Below are positions 8,757-18,448 of a DNA stretch of 64,000 nt, piece after piece. Source of the stretch: Polaribacter ponticola (GTDB lineage Bacteria > Bacteroidota > Bacteroidia > Flavobacteriales > Flavobacteriaceae); contig NZ_JAOSLC020000004.1 of assembly GCF_026191475.2 (NCBI RefSeq), positions 121,092 to 185,091 of the forward strand, given 5' to 3'. A program made the position numbers and the translations under genes. The notes under the pieces were generated by a model. That model saw only the letters and a list, made by a program, of their open reading frames with translations, ran no database searches and was not told the DNA's origin. The stretch's first letter is position 1. Every line of letters starts with the position of its first letter.

Positions 8757-9700
8757 ATGGAGGGTTCTATATTACATATTACAAACGGAGATACTACTAC
8801 TAATTATCTTCATAAATTAAATTTTTCTGGAGAGTTTATAACTTGGAGAGAAATGCTTTGTGAGGGGAAAACAACTACAGATGTTGGTAGTGAAGATTTT
8901 TGGAAAAATAGATTCGATTTTTTTAAAACTTCTTATAAAATAAGTAAAAAAAGTTTATTGATTATACTGTAAAAGAATATCGTAATCTCTGTAATAAAAA
9001 AGGGCAAAAAGAAATTGTTTTATGGTTTGATTACGATTTATATTGTCAAATAAACATGCTTGCAGTAATTAGTTGGTTAAAACGATATAGAAATGGTTAT
9101 CAGCTTTCTTTAGTTTGCGCTGGTAAACTAAAAGGTTCTAATAAAATGTTTGGATTGTCAGATTTAAATTCAAAACAAATTCACCAACATTATAAAAATA
9201 GAATCGAATTAAAACAAGATGATATTGAATATGCAGATTATATTTGGCAATTGTATTGTTCAGATTCTCCATTAAGGTTAGAAACGGTTTATAAATTTAA
9301 TCCAATGTCTCCTTTTAAATATTTATCAACTGCATTAGAATTACATTTGCAACGTTTTCCTTCTATTAAAAACGGATTGAATACAATTGAAAACACAATT
9401 TTAAAAACAAGTTTAGAACATAAACCTACCTCTAAAAATCAATTAGTAAATAAATTAATTAATAATGAGGATTCTTACGGTTTTGGAGATATTCAATACC
9501 TGAATTCAATCGATAAAATGAATCAATTATTTTCTTCATTTAATCCTATTACACTTTCTAAAAAAGGAAAACAAGTTTTAGAAAATCAACTTAATTTTTA
9601 TAGCCAAATTAGAAATGATATTTCTTATCTTGGAGGCTCTAAAAAATATAGCTTTTTGTATCAGAACGAATCTAAAAAGCTATTACAAATTACATCATAA
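8757..9700 (+). CDS. DUF1835 domain protein (frame broken at 8946)
   Basis: Full span of a 314-aa cytoplasmic protein. The N-terminal DUF1835 hallmark is HITNGDTTTNYLHKLNF; the middle has EIVLWFDYDLYCQINMLAVI. An A7 run at 8946-8952 ends the first frame, and an eighth A continues it (ISKKKFIDYTVKEYRNLC) into the frame that starts its longest open part at 9056. The function is unknown. It sits directly upstream (0 nt) of the nucleoside phosphorylase gene, suggesting co-expression. Confidence 0.8.
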
Positions 9701-10569
9701 ATGAGTATAAAACAATCTGAATTAATCTTAAATCCTGATGGAAGTATTTATCATCTAAATTTAAGACCAGAACATATTGCTGAACATATTATTTTTGTTG
9801 GAGATCAAGATCGAGTAGACAAAGTTACCCAACATTTTGATTCGATTGAATTTACAACTCAAAAACGCGAATTTAAAACGACAACAGGTATTTATAAAAA
9901 TAAGAGAGTTTCTGTAATTTCTACAGGAATTGGTCCCGATAATATAGATATTGTAATTAATGAGTTAGATGCTTTAGTAAATATCGATTTAGAAACTAGA
10001 ATTATCAAAAAAATCATACACAATTAAATATTGTAAGAATTGGTACTTCTGGTTCTCTACAAAAAGACATTCCAATAGATTCTATTTTATTAAGTTCTCA
10101 TGCTTTAGATATAAATGGTATGCTTCGCTCCTATCAAGTTGATGAAATATCACACTCTGAGATTGAGGATGCTTTTGTGAAACATACAAATTGGAATCCT
10201 AAAAAGACATACCCATTAATAGTTTCAAACTCTAAAGAATTATCAGAAAAAATAGCATCAGAAAAAACATTTACAGGTATTACAGCTACTGCTGGTGGTT
10301 TTTATGGTCCTCAAGGAAGAGTTTTAAGATTAGCTTTACAAGATTCTGAGTTAAATAATAAAATTGATAGTTTTAATTTTAATGGAAATAGAATTACCAA
10401 TCTAGAAATGGAAACTTCTGCTATTTATGGTCTTGCTAAATTATTAGGTCATAATGCGGTTTCTATGAATGCAATAATCGCAAACAGAGCTAATGGTACT
10501 TTTAGTGAAAATCCAGGTAAAATTGTAGCTGATTTAATTAAATATACACTCGATAAATTAGTGGAATAA
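9701..10569 (+). CDS. Nucleoside phosphorylase, uridine-phosphorylase-like (frame broken at 10007)
   Basis: Phosphorolytic nucleoside-cleaving enzyme of the PNP/UDP superfamily, 289 aa when restored. Signatures: HIIFVGDQDRVDKV (phosphate loop), VISTGIGPDNIDIVINELDAL, IVRIGTSGSLQ, and ITNLEMETSAIYGLAKLLGH, which carries the ribose-binding MET motif. The A7 run at 10007-10013 breaks the frame and A8 restores it. The ATG follows the DUF1835 stop immediately, and the binding-protein gene follows immediately too, so all three probably form one operon. Confidence 0.85.
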
Positions 10570-11430
10570 ATGACTAACCTAAAAGTTGGTGGTGTACCAG
10601 AGCATTTTAATTATCCTTGGTACATAACTTTAAAAAATAAGGAATATAACGAGCATAACATTAACCTACGTTGGCAAGATTATCCTGGAGGAACCGGACA
10701 GATGTGTAAAGCATTAAGGGAAGGTACTGTAGATATTGCTATTGTTTTAACAGAAGGCATAATTAAAGATATTGCTGCTGGAAACCCTTCGAAAATTTTA
10801 CAAACCTTTATAAAAACTCCATTAGTATGGGGAATTCATGTAGGCGCAAAATCTTCTTTTAATAAAATTGAAGATTTAGAAAACGCTACAATTGCAATTA
10901 GTAGGTTTGGTTCTGGCTCTCATTTAATGGCTATTGTAAATGCTCATAATCAAGGTTGGGATGTTTCTAAACTTAAGTTTAAAGTAATTGGAAACTTAGA
11001 AGGTGGTATTGATGCTTTAACAAATGGTGAAGCAGATTATTTTATGTGGGAGCATTTTACTACTAAACCACTAGTAGACAATGGGATTTTTAGACGTATT
11101 GATGATTGCCCAACTCCATGGCCTTGTTTTGTAATAGCAGTAAGAAATGAGGTTTTAGAAAACAACTTTGAAGAAGTTAAAAAAGTTTTAGACATTATAA
11201 ATTCTGAAACCAAAGACTTTAAAAAACGTGATAATATTGATGAAACTTTAGCCAAAAGGTACGAGCAGCAATTAGAAGACATTCAAAAATGGTTAAAAAT
11301 AACAGAATGGAATGATGGAAAACCTATCACAAAAAATTTAATTACTCGTATTCAAAATAAAATGGTACAATTTAACGTTATACAAGAGAAGAAAAACTCA
11401 GGAGAATTCATAAAAAACATGTACCTTTAA
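10570..11430 (+). CDS. Cytoplasmic THI5/NMT1-like substrate-binding protein
   Basis: A 286-aa protein with the two-lobed type-II periplasmic-binding fold. Its motifs fit ABC-transporter binding proteins: GGVPEHFNYPW, GGTGQMCKALREGTVDIAIV, AIVNAHNQGWDVSKLKFKVIG, NGEADYFMWEHF. The start MTNLKVGGVPEHF has no signal peptide or lipobox, and no permease or ATPase lies nearby. It may therefore bind its ligand in the cytoplasm or be an enzyme on this fold. It is the third gene after DUF1835 and the nucleoside phosphorylase, which hints at a pyrimidine or nucleoside-derived ligand; this is inference. Confidence 0.75.
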   Translation: MTNLKVGGVPEHFNYPWYITLKNKEYNEHNINLRWQDYPGGTGQMCKALREGTVDIAIVLTEGIIKDIAAGNPSKILQTFIKTPLVWGIHVGAKSSFNKIEDLENATIAISRFGSGSHLMAIVNAHNQGWDVSKLKFKVIGNLEGGIDALTNGEADYFMWEHFTTKPLVDNGIFRRIDDCPTPWPCFVIAVRNEVLENNFEEVKKVLDIINSETKDFKKRDNIDETLAKRYEQQLEDIQKWLKITEWNDGKPITKNLITRIQNKMVQFNVIQEKKNSGEFIKNMYL

Positions 11431-11448
11431 ATCGTAAAATAAGTTTCA

Positions 11449-11586
11449 ATGAAAAAAACAGTATTTATTGCAGTTTGTATTTTAGGAGTCATTTGTTTTT
11501 CTTCTTGTAGAAGCACAAGTTCTTCTTGTGGTTTAGCTGATAATACAACAATCCAAACAACATTAAAACAAGCCGATTTAGTTTAA
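11449..11586 (+). CDS. Small lipoprotein, 45 aa
   Basis: Start MKKTVFIAVCILGVICFSSC, with a good signal sequence and lipobox FSSC, followed by a short Ser/Cys/Thr-rich mature part ending QTTLKQADLV. It is 18 nt after the binding-protein gene and ends before a clear terminator. It looks like a genuine tiny lipoprotein of unknown role. Confidence 0.55.
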   Translation: MKKTVFIAVCILGVICFSSCRSTSSSCGLADNTTIQTTLKQADLV

Positions 11587-11616
11587 ATTATCTTGTTTCT
11601 TAATTTCAAATTCAAT

Positions 11617-11644
11617 GAATCCGCTTTTTTAGCGGATTTTTTTT
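11617..11644 (+). terminator. Terminator between small lipoprotein and ung
   Basis: AATCCGCT / AGCGGATT stem followed by a T run. It ends the DUF1835-phosphorylase-binding-protein operon. Confidence 0.85.
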
Positions 11645-11667
11645 GCTTTTATTCTAAAGTTCCTTCT

Positions 11668-12330
11668 CTACCAATCTATTGGTTTCTCTCCTATTCCTTC
11701 TAAAAAATTATTCGTTTTAGAAAAATGTTTACAACCAAACCAACCTCTCCAAGCTCCTAATGGAGATGGATGTGGGGCAGTATAAACAGTATGTTTTTCT
11801 AAATCTATTAATTTCGATTTGCTTTCAGCAAACTTTCCCCAAAGAAGAAAAATAACTTTTTCTTTTTCTTGAGATATTTGCTTTATAACTTCATCTGTAA
11901 AAACTTCCCATCCTTTTTTCTGATGACTTCCAGCCTCATGAGCTCTAACTGTTAATGTTGAATTTAATAATAAAACCCCTTGTTTTGCCCATTTTTCTAA
12001 ATTACCACTTAATGGAATCTCATTATTTAGATCTGAAGAAACTTCTTTAAAAATATTTTTTAATGAAGGAGGATGTTTAATTCCATCTTGTACAGAAAAA
12101 CACAATCCGTTAGCTTGATTTTGATCATGATAAGGATCTTGACCAATAATAACCACTTTTAAATCATTAAAAGAACAAAAATCAAAAGCAGCGAAAATGT
12201 CTTCTCTCTTTGGAAAACATTGTTCGTTTTTATATTCAAATTCGACAAAAGTTATTAAATCATTAAAATAAGGTTTATCAAATTCTGGTTGCAAAATTTT
12301 TTTCCAACTATCAGCTACTTTTACATGCAT
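11668..12330 (-). CDS. ung: Uracil-DNA glycosylase
   Basis: Family-1 UDG (220 aa) that removes uracil from DNA to start base-excision repair. All hallmark motifs are present: catalytic VIIGQDPYHDQNQANGLCFS (Asp of GQDPYH), VLLLNSTLTVR, FLLWGKFAE, and HPSPLGAWRGWFGCKHF with the intercalation loop and catalytic His. Normal length. Divergent from mutS2, with a 37-nt shared promoter region. Confidence 0.97.
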   Translation of the reverse strand: MHVKVADSWKKILQPEFDKPYFNDLITFVEFEYKNEQCFPKREDIFAAFDFCSFNDLKVVIIGQDPYHDQNQANGLCFSVQDGIKHPPSLKNIFKEVSSDLNNEIPLSGNLEKWAKQGVLLLNSTLTVRAHEAGSHQKKGWEVFTDEVIKQISQEKEKVIFLLWGKFAESKSKLIDLEKHTVYTAPHPSPLGAWRGWFGCKHFSKTNNFLEGIGEKPIDW

Positions 12331-12337
12331 AGTTTGT

Positions 12338-12362
12338 TATTTTTGTAGTAATATCAAAGATA
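12338..12362. promoter_or_regulatory. Overlapping divergent -7 boxes for ung and mutS2
   Basis: Minus strand TATCTTTG (12355-12362) faces ung, and plus strand TATTTTTG (12338-12345) faces mutS2. Neither has a convincing TTG element. The two repair genes would share about 25 bp of promoter DNA. Confidence 0.35.
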
Positions 12363-12367
12363 ATATT

Positions 12368-14574
12368 TTGAGTAAAAACATTTCAGAAAAAACATTACAA
12401 GATTTAGAATTTTCTACGGTTTTACAACACGTTTCAGAATATTGTATTTCTGGTTTGGGTAAAGAAAAAGTTCTAGAAATAACACCAATAGATAAAAAAC
12501 AACTATTATTTAAAGAACTTCGTTTAGTAGATGAGTATCTAACTTCCTTTGAAAGTGATAATAGAATTCCTAATCATGGATTTGATAATATTACAGAAAG
12601 TGTAAAGCGTTTAGCAATCGAGAATAGCTTTATAGAAACAGATGCATTTTTAAAAATTGCCACCACATCACTTACTGTAAATGAGCTGATTAAATTTTTT
12701 AAAAAATTCAAAATACAGTTTCCAACATTTTTTGAGATTTCACAAGAAATAGAATTTACTACTTTAATTGATGATGAAATTAAAAAAATTATTGATATAT
12801 CTGGAGAAGTTAAAAACAACGCTTCAATTGTTTTAAAACAATTAAGAAAAGACATTAACAATGTTAGAGGTAAAATTGGAGCTAGTTTTACAAGTGCATT
12901 GTCAAAAGCAATAGGTGCTGGTTATTTAGATGATATTAAAGAAACAGTTGTAGATAACCAACGTGTTTTAGCTGTTTCTGCTATGCATAGAAGAAAAGTT
13001 GCTGGTAGTTTATTAGGTTCTTCTAAATCTGGAAATATCGTTTATATTGCTCCGCAAGCTACACTATCTTACAGTAGAGAATATCAAAATTTAATATATG
13101 AAGAAAAGCAAGAAATAGTAAAAATACTTCGTGCTTTAGCAGAAACTATTAGACCATCAGTTTTTTTAATAAAAGAGTATATTAATTTTTTAATCCACAT
13201 AGATTGTGTTGGCGCAAAAGCAAAATATGCCCAAGAAATGAATGCAATCTTGCCAAAAATATCAAATAAGAAAAAGATATTTTTTAAAAATGCATATCAT
13301 CCTATTTTATGGAAAAAAATAAAGAACAAAAAATACATACAGTTTCACAAAGTATAGAACTGAATGAAAAACAACAAATAATTGTTATTTCTGGCCCTAA
13401 TGCAGGAGGTAAAAGTATAACTTTAAAAACTATTGGTTTGCTGCAAGTTATGCTTCAAAGTGGTATTTTAATACCAGTTGATGAAAAAAGTGAAACTTAT
13501 ATTTTTGACACATTACTTACAGATATTGGTGATAATCAATCTATTGAAAATCAATTAAGTACTTACAGTTATCGATTAAAGAATATGCGCTATTTTTTAC
13601 GAAAATGTAATGAAAGCACTTTGTTTTTAATTGATGAATTTGGAACAGGTTCAGATCCTGAATTAGGTGGAGCTTTAGCAGAAATTTTCTTGGAAGAATT
13701 TTATACTAAAAAAGCATTTGGAATAATAACTACACATTATTCTAATTTAAAAGTACTAGCAAATGAATTAGATAATGTAACGAATGCAAACATGCAATTT
13801 GATGAGCGTACTCTAGAACCTTTGTATAGATTGTTTGTTGGACAAGCTGGTAGCTCTTTTACTTTTGAAGTAGCACAAAAAAATGGAATTCCTTATAGTT
13901 TAATAAATAGAGCTAAGAAAAGAGTAGAAACCGAAAAAGTGCGATTAGATAAAACCATATCTAAATTACAAAAAGAAAGAAATAGACTTCAAAAAAACTC
14001 TGATAATTTAGAAAAACAAAAGTTTAAAGGACAAGAGCATTTAGATAATTTACAGGAAAAAGAACAACGCGTACAAGATAAACTATCTGGTTTTCAAGAA
14101 TTATATGATAAAAACCAAAAAATGCTTGCCTTAGGAAGAAAAACGAATGAACTATTAAACAAATATTTTCAAACCAATAATAAAAAAGAACTTACAACCA
14201 ATTTTAATAAATGGGTAACAGATGAGAAAGTAAAACATTTAAAGAAAAACCCAAACAAACCAAAAACTAAAGCTCAAAAACAGAAAGCTAAAGTCGTCGA
14301 AAAAAAGCTACAAGAAGTCATTAAAAAAGTTGAAAAAGAGGTTTTAGAAAAGGTTGTTGAAGTAAGAAAGGAAAAGAAAATAGAAGCGATAAAAATTGCC
14401 AAAGAAAAATCTGAATACATATACAAACTTAATGATAAAGTAAGAATTATAGACTCTAACTCTGTGGGTACTATAGATAAAATTGACAAGAAAACTGTTA
14501 CCATAAATTATGGTGTCTTTACAACTAAAACTACTGTCGAAAAATTAGAACTTGTTGAAAAAGCTAAAAAGTAA
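12368..14574 (+). CDS. mutS2: MutS2-family ATPase without Smr domain (frame broken at 13313)
   Basis: DNA-binding ATPase of the MutS2 family, 735 aa when restored; members process recombination intermediates or collided ribosomes. The start is a TTG at 12368 (MSKNISEKTLQDLEFSTVL). The first part has the clamp/lever domains (KIGASFTSALSKAIGAGYL); the second has Walker A ISGPNAGGKSITLKT, Walker B STLFLIDEFGTGSDP and THYSNLKVLA, then a long coiled coil and a KOW-like end (DKVRIIDSNSVGTID). I see no C-terminal Smr nuclease domain, which B. subtilis MutS2 has. The A7 run 13313-13319 breaks the frame; A8 restores HPILWKKNKEQKIHTV. Confidence 0.88.
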
Positions 14575-14714
14575 TGGTTCTCCTTTTAAAATACTATTCA
14601 ATTCTTAATTTCAGTTAAATAGTGTTAATAATGTATTAAAGTGTATTTTTTAATGAAACTTTTATAAGTTTTAAAAGTCTTATAGATATACAATTTAAAC
14701 TTAAAACACTTATT

Positions 14715-15062
14715 ATGAAAAATTTAAAAACAGTTATCGCAATTTTAGCAATTAGTATTGCAACAACTTTCTCTGCTTCAGCAACTGAAAAATCACCTTC
14801 TAAAATTACAAAAAAAATGAGAACCGAAGTTGTTTCCTTATTAGGAGATAACTTAAAAATAGAATTTAATAATTCAGTTACCACTGCAGAAGTATCATTT
14901 ATGATAAATAATAAAAATGAAGTTGTAGTTATAAATGTAAATTCTGATGTAAAAGAATTTAATTCTTATGTAAAATATAAATTAAATTATAAAAAACTTA
15001 ATTTAAAAGGTATAGAAAAAGAAAAAATATACATTTTACCTGTAAAAATTAATAAAAAATAA
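14715..15062 (+). CDS. Small secreted protein
   Basis: A 115-aa protein with signal peptide MKNLKTVIAILAISIATTFSASATE (cleavage near SASA). The mature part is lysine-rich with alternating strands (AEVSFMINNKNEVVVINVNS, EKIYILPVKINKK). Similar small periplasmic proteins are common in flavobacteria, but I do not know a function. Monocistronic. Confidence 0.65.
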   Translation: MKNLKTVIAILAISIATTFSASATEKSPSKITKKMRTEVVSLLGDNLKIEFNNSVTTAEVSFMINNKNEVVVINVNSDVKEFNSYVKYKLNYKKLNLKGIEKEKIYILPVKINKK

Positions 15063-15080
15063 CAATTGATTGGTTAGTTG

Positions 15081-15120
15081 ATGCCCATTATTAGTTTAGT
15101 TATTAATTTGGGCATTTTTT
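15081..15120 (+). terminator. Terminator after small secreted protein
   Basis: ATGCCCA ... TGGGCAT with a T run following on the plus strand. Confidence 0.7.
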
Positions 15121-15125
15121 AAATC

Positions 15126-15157
15126 AAAAAAGGAAGCAATTATTGCTTCCTTTTTTT
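15126..15157. terminator. Bidirectional terminator between convergent genes
   Basis: AAAAAAGGAAGCAA / TTGCTTCCTTTTTT with 3-nt loop. It is A-rich on one side and T-rich on the other, so it works for both directions. Confidence 0.85.
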
Positions 15158-15177
15158 GTGTTATTTTGAACAAATAA

Positions 15178-16074
15178 TTATCTAGAAACACTTCCAGATA
15201 AAATATTTTTAGGTCCTGTAACCATATTTATAACTGTATGATTCATTGCATTTACTGGCACAACATGTGCTAAAGGTTTTAAAGTAAAAGGTGCTACGCT
15301 ATTATCTGGACTAGGTTCAACAGAAATAACAATAGTAGATTCTTTTAAATCCGTAGGGAAATTTACTCCAGCGGCAGAACCCATTAGATAATCTTCTCCA
15401 GGATAACCAGGACCATCGCTTATAGACCCTTTATACGGTGAAATAGAAGCGTTATCATCTGCTTCATCAACTACTGTAAAAGTTCCTGTACTTACTGGCG
15501 TTCCATTTAAGACAACCCAACCTTCGTATTTCCAACCATCAGCTAAAATAGGTAAACCCAAACCTTCAATCGCAGGCATATTTGTATTATCTAAAAACCA
15601 AACTCCACTAGCTTCATTACTATCATCAGAATCTGTTGGTGTAGCTAATATGTATTTACCCCAAGAATCGCTTAAAGAACTTATATTACTATTAGTGCTT
15701 ATTACAATATTATCAGAATTAACTCTTGCATTGCTACCAACAAAATCTCCTGCTAAAATTTTTGTTGCTGCAGGTAAAGGATCATTATCTATGGCTGATT
15801 CAATAGAAAGTACAAATTTAGTAGCATTCTGTAAATCATTAATATCTACGTTATAACTTTGTGGAAAATCTATGCTTGTAAATGTTCCTGTACTTACTGG
15901 ATTTCCATCTACAATTAACCATCCTTCATAAACAAAATTAGCACCTAATTCTTCTAATCCATCTAAATTTACTGTTAATAACCCAGTTGTAGGAATATTT
16001 TCTTCGCTGTTATCACAAGAAATAAAAAATATAATTGTTACAAGCAAGTATGTTAATCTTAAAACTTTTTTCAT
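15178..16074 (-). CDS. Lipoprotein with two anti-sigma-K-like repeats
   Basis: A 298-aa lipoprotein with signal peptide and lipobox in LVTIIFFISCDNS. Two homologous halves carry the same motif: FVYEGWLIVDGNPVSTGTFT (about residues 48-67) and WKYEGWVVLNGTPVSTGTFT (about 185-204). This YEGWxxxxGxPVSTGxF pattern resembles the extracytoplasmic C-terminal domain of RskA-type anti-sigma factors. Here there is no cytoplasmic sigma-binding part and no transmembrane helix, so it is a surface or periplasmic lipoprotein of unknown role. It lies 77 nt downstream of the Crp/Fnr gene on the same strand and may be its target or partner. Confidence 0.6.
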   Translation of the reverse strand: MKKVLRLTYLLVTIIFFISCDNSEENIPTTGLLTVNLDGLEELGANFVYEGWLIVDGNPVSTGTFTSIDFPQSYNVDINDLQNATKFVLSIESAIDNDPLPAATKILAGDFVGSNARVNSDNIVISTNSNISSLSDSWGKYILATPTDSDDSNEASGVWFLDNTNMPAIEGLGLPILADGWKYEGWVVLNGTPVSTGTFTVVDEADDNASISPYKGSISDGPGYPGEDYLMGSAAGVNFPTDLKESTIVISVEPSPDNSVAPFTLKPLAHVVPVNAMNHTVINMVTGPKNILSGSVSR

Positions 16075-16151
16075 CTTATTAATATTTATAGTTAATGTTA
16101 GATGACAAAGTTATTTTATAACAATAAAATTAAATGTTAGCTAGCGAACAC

Positions 16152-16823
16152 TTATGTAATATTTTGAAGTAATCTAATTTCTCTCCTATTAAAATCGATA
16201 ATACTTTCCTCTTTTAATTCGTTCATAAGAACGTTTAAATTAGATCTAGAAGTACCTATTAAAGATGCAATGTCTTTTTGTGTGTATGGATGTTGTATTA
16301 CTTTATCTCCAGAATTTTCACAATTATAACCATACTCATCACACAATTCTTTCATAAACTCTAGAAATCGAGTTCGAGTATCTTTAAACAGAATTAATTG
16401 AAGTCTTCTTTCTAATTTTTTAAACCTTAGGCCTAAGAATTTATAAATTTTTAAACTAAAGGTTTTATTTTCTTGCATTAAATCGTGCATAGTATTTACA
16501 TTAATTGGGCAAATCGAGGTAAATTTATCTAAAGATTGTGCAAATTCATTTCTTATTTCTTCTCCTAAAATAGCTTTCTCACCAAACAATTCTCCTTTTG
16601 TAAGAATAGCTTTAACAACTTCAGTTCCGTCTTCATTATAATATCCTAATTTTATTTTTCCTTTTTCTATTAAAAATATTTTATTTGCAGCATCCTCTTC
16701 AAAATAGATATAATCACTCTTCTTATATACATCAAAAGAATGGCATTTTTTGTATTCCTTAAATTTATGAGGACATAGAATATTAAATAAATTTACATTA
16801 TCAAGAAACCAAAAATTATCCAT
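16152..16823 (-). CDS. Crp/Fnr family transcription regulator
   Basis: A 223-aa DNA-binding regulator. The N-terminal cyclic-nucleotide-binding-like barrel includes FLIEKGKIKLGYYNEDGTEVV and TKGELFGEKAILGEE. The C-terminal winged helix HTH_Crp is visible at YTQKDIASLIGTSRSNLNVL. The Fnr-type N-terminal Cys cluster is absent, so it is not an iron-sulfur oxygen sensor; the effector is unknown. It is followed by the anti-sigma-K-like lipoprotein on the same strand. Confidence 0.88.
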   Translation of the reverse strand: MDNFWFLDNVNLFNILCPHKFKEYKKCHSFDVYKKSDYIYFEEDAANKIFLIEKGKIKLGYYNEDGTEVVKAILTKGELFGEKAILGEEIRNEFAQSLDKFTSICPINVNTMHDLMQENKTFSLKIYKFLGLRFKKLERRLQLILFKDTRTRFLEFMKELCDEYGYNCENSGDKVIQHPYTQKDIASLIGTSRSNLNVLMNELKEESIIDFNRREIRLLQNIT

Positions 16824-16915
16824 TTTTAAAACTTTAAGAGGTTATTATCTAAGTCTAAAAATGTTACTAATACTTACAAAAATGGATTTCTTTATTATTA
16901 TATGTATTTAAAAAT

Positions 16916-16972
16916 AATTTATAATTAAAAAAGACGATAATCAATGATTATCGTCTTTTTTAATTATAAATT
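16916..16972. terminator. 57-nt near-perfect palindrome, terminator of sucC
   Basis: A 28-nt arm (16916-16943) is exactly complementary to 16945-16972 around a single central A. Its core is AAAAAAGACGATAATCA / TGATTATCGTCTTTTTT. It is unusually long for a terminator and lies between the sucC stop and the Crp/Fnr gene. Confidence 0.85.
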
Positions 16973-16996
16973 TTAGGTATTTTTTTAAACAAAATA

Positions 16997-18193
16997 TTAA
17001 GCTCCTAAAACTTCTGCAACTTTATCTGCAGCTTCTTGAAACTCTGTAGCAGAAATAATTTCCATTCCAGAATTGTCTATTAATTCTTTTGCTTCAACTG
17101 CATTTGTTCCTTGTAATCTACAAATAATTGGTACAGTAATCTTGTCTCCCATGCTTTTGTAAGCATCAACAACACCTTGTGCTACTCTATCACAACGTAC
17201 AATACCTCCAAAAATATTAACTAAAATTGCTTTAACATTTGTATCTTTAAGAATAATACCAAAAGCAGTTTCTACTCTTGCTGCATCTGCAGTACCACCA
17301 ACATCTAAAAAGTTTGCTGGCTCTCCTCCAGATTCTTTAATTAAATCCATAGTTCCCATTGCTAAACCAGCTCCGTTTACCATACATCCAACGTTTCCAT
17401 CTAAATCTACATAGTTTAAACCTGCAGCTTTAGCTTCTACTTCAATTGGGTTTTCTTCACGTAAATCACGCATTGCAGCATAATCTTTATGTCTATATAA
17501 TGCATTTTCATCTAAAGAAACTTTAGCATCAACAGCCATTATTTTAGAGTCAGAAGTTTTTAAAACTGGGTTAATTTCAAACATTGCAGAATCAGACTTA
17601 ATATAAGCAGTATATAAAGCAGTAACAAATTTTGTCATTTCTTTAAATGCAACACCAGATAAACCTAGATTAAAAGCAACTTTTCGTGCTTGAAAAGGCA
17701 TTATTCCTAATAAAGGATCTATTTCTTCTGTAAAAATTAAATGTGGAGTTTCTTCTGCAACAGTTTCAATATCCATTCCACCTTCAGTAGAATACATAAT
17801 CATATTTTTACCTGTAGCTCTGTTTAGTAAGACAGACATATAATACTCATCTGGCTCAGCATCTCCAGGATAATATACATCTTCACAGATTAAAACCTGA
17901 TTTACTAATTTTCCTTCAGCAGAAGTTTGAGGTGTAATTAACATCATTCCTAAAATATCATCAGAAATACTTTTTACATCATCTAAGTTTTTAGCCAGTT
18001 TAACACCACCACCTTTTCCACGACCACCTGCGTGTACTTGTGCTTTTATTACGTGCCAACCTGTTCCTGTTTCTTCTGTAAGTTTCTTTGCAGCTTCTAC
18101 TGCCTCAGCAGGAGTACTTGCAACAATTCCACGTTGAATTCTAACGCCAAAACTGTTTAAAATTTCTTTTCCTTGATATTCGTGTAAGTTCAT
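16997..18193 (-). CDS. sucC: Succinyl-CoA synthetase beta subunit (ADP-forming)
   Basis: TCA-cycle enzyme subunit (398 aa) that with SucD interconverts succinyl-CoA and succinate plus ATP. N-terminal ATP-grasp with MNLHEYQGKEILNSFGVRIQ and HAGGRGKGGGVKLA. C-terminal CoA-ligase flavodoxin-like domain with NFLDVGGTADAARV and ILVNIFGGIVRCD. Full length. No sucD lies adjacent in this window, which is normal for flavobacteria. Confidence 0.97.
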   Translation of the reverse strand: MNLHEYQGKEILNSFGVRIQRGIVASTPAEAVEAAKKLTEETGTGWHVIKAQVHAGGRGKGGGVKLAKNLDDVKSISDDILGMMLITPQTSAEGKLVNQVLICEDVYYPGDAEPDEYYMSVLLNRATGKNMIMYSTEGGMDIETVAEETPHLIFTEEIDPLLGIMPFQARKVAFNLGLSGVAFKEMTKFVTALYTAYIKSDSAMFEINPVLKTSDSKIMAVDAKVSLDENALYRHKDYAAMRDLREENPIEVEAKAAGLNYVDLDGNVGCMVNGAGLAMGTMDLIKESGGEPANFLDVGGTADAARVETAFGIILKDTNVKAILVNIFGGIVRCDRVAQGVVDAYKSMGDKITVPIICRLQGTNAVEAKELIDNSGMEIISATEFQEAADKVAEVLGA

Positions 18194-18218
18194 TGTCTGA
18201 TGTTATTTTAAAACGTAA

Positions 18219-18226
18219 CAAAAATA
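18219..18226 (-). promoter_or_regulatory. Candidate -7 box for sucC
   Basis: Minus strand TATTTTTG matches TAnnTTTG about 25 nt upstream of the sucC ATG. The nearest TTG lies 22 nt further upstream, a little too far. Confidence 0.4.
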
Positions 18227-18448
18227 CAAATTCAAAACAAAATCCTTGCAAAATTTTAAATAAAGTTAGGCGAAAAAAATTATTGCTTAAAATAAGGCAA
18301 AAAATCATTTTAAGATATAATTAACACTTACAAACTGTAACACTTTAAATTTTATCATGTCTATAATTATAATTAACACAGCTTTAAGGATTTTTATAAA
18401 AATGATAAATAAATTAGCACTGTGTTTCACACATAATCAACCAATTAT

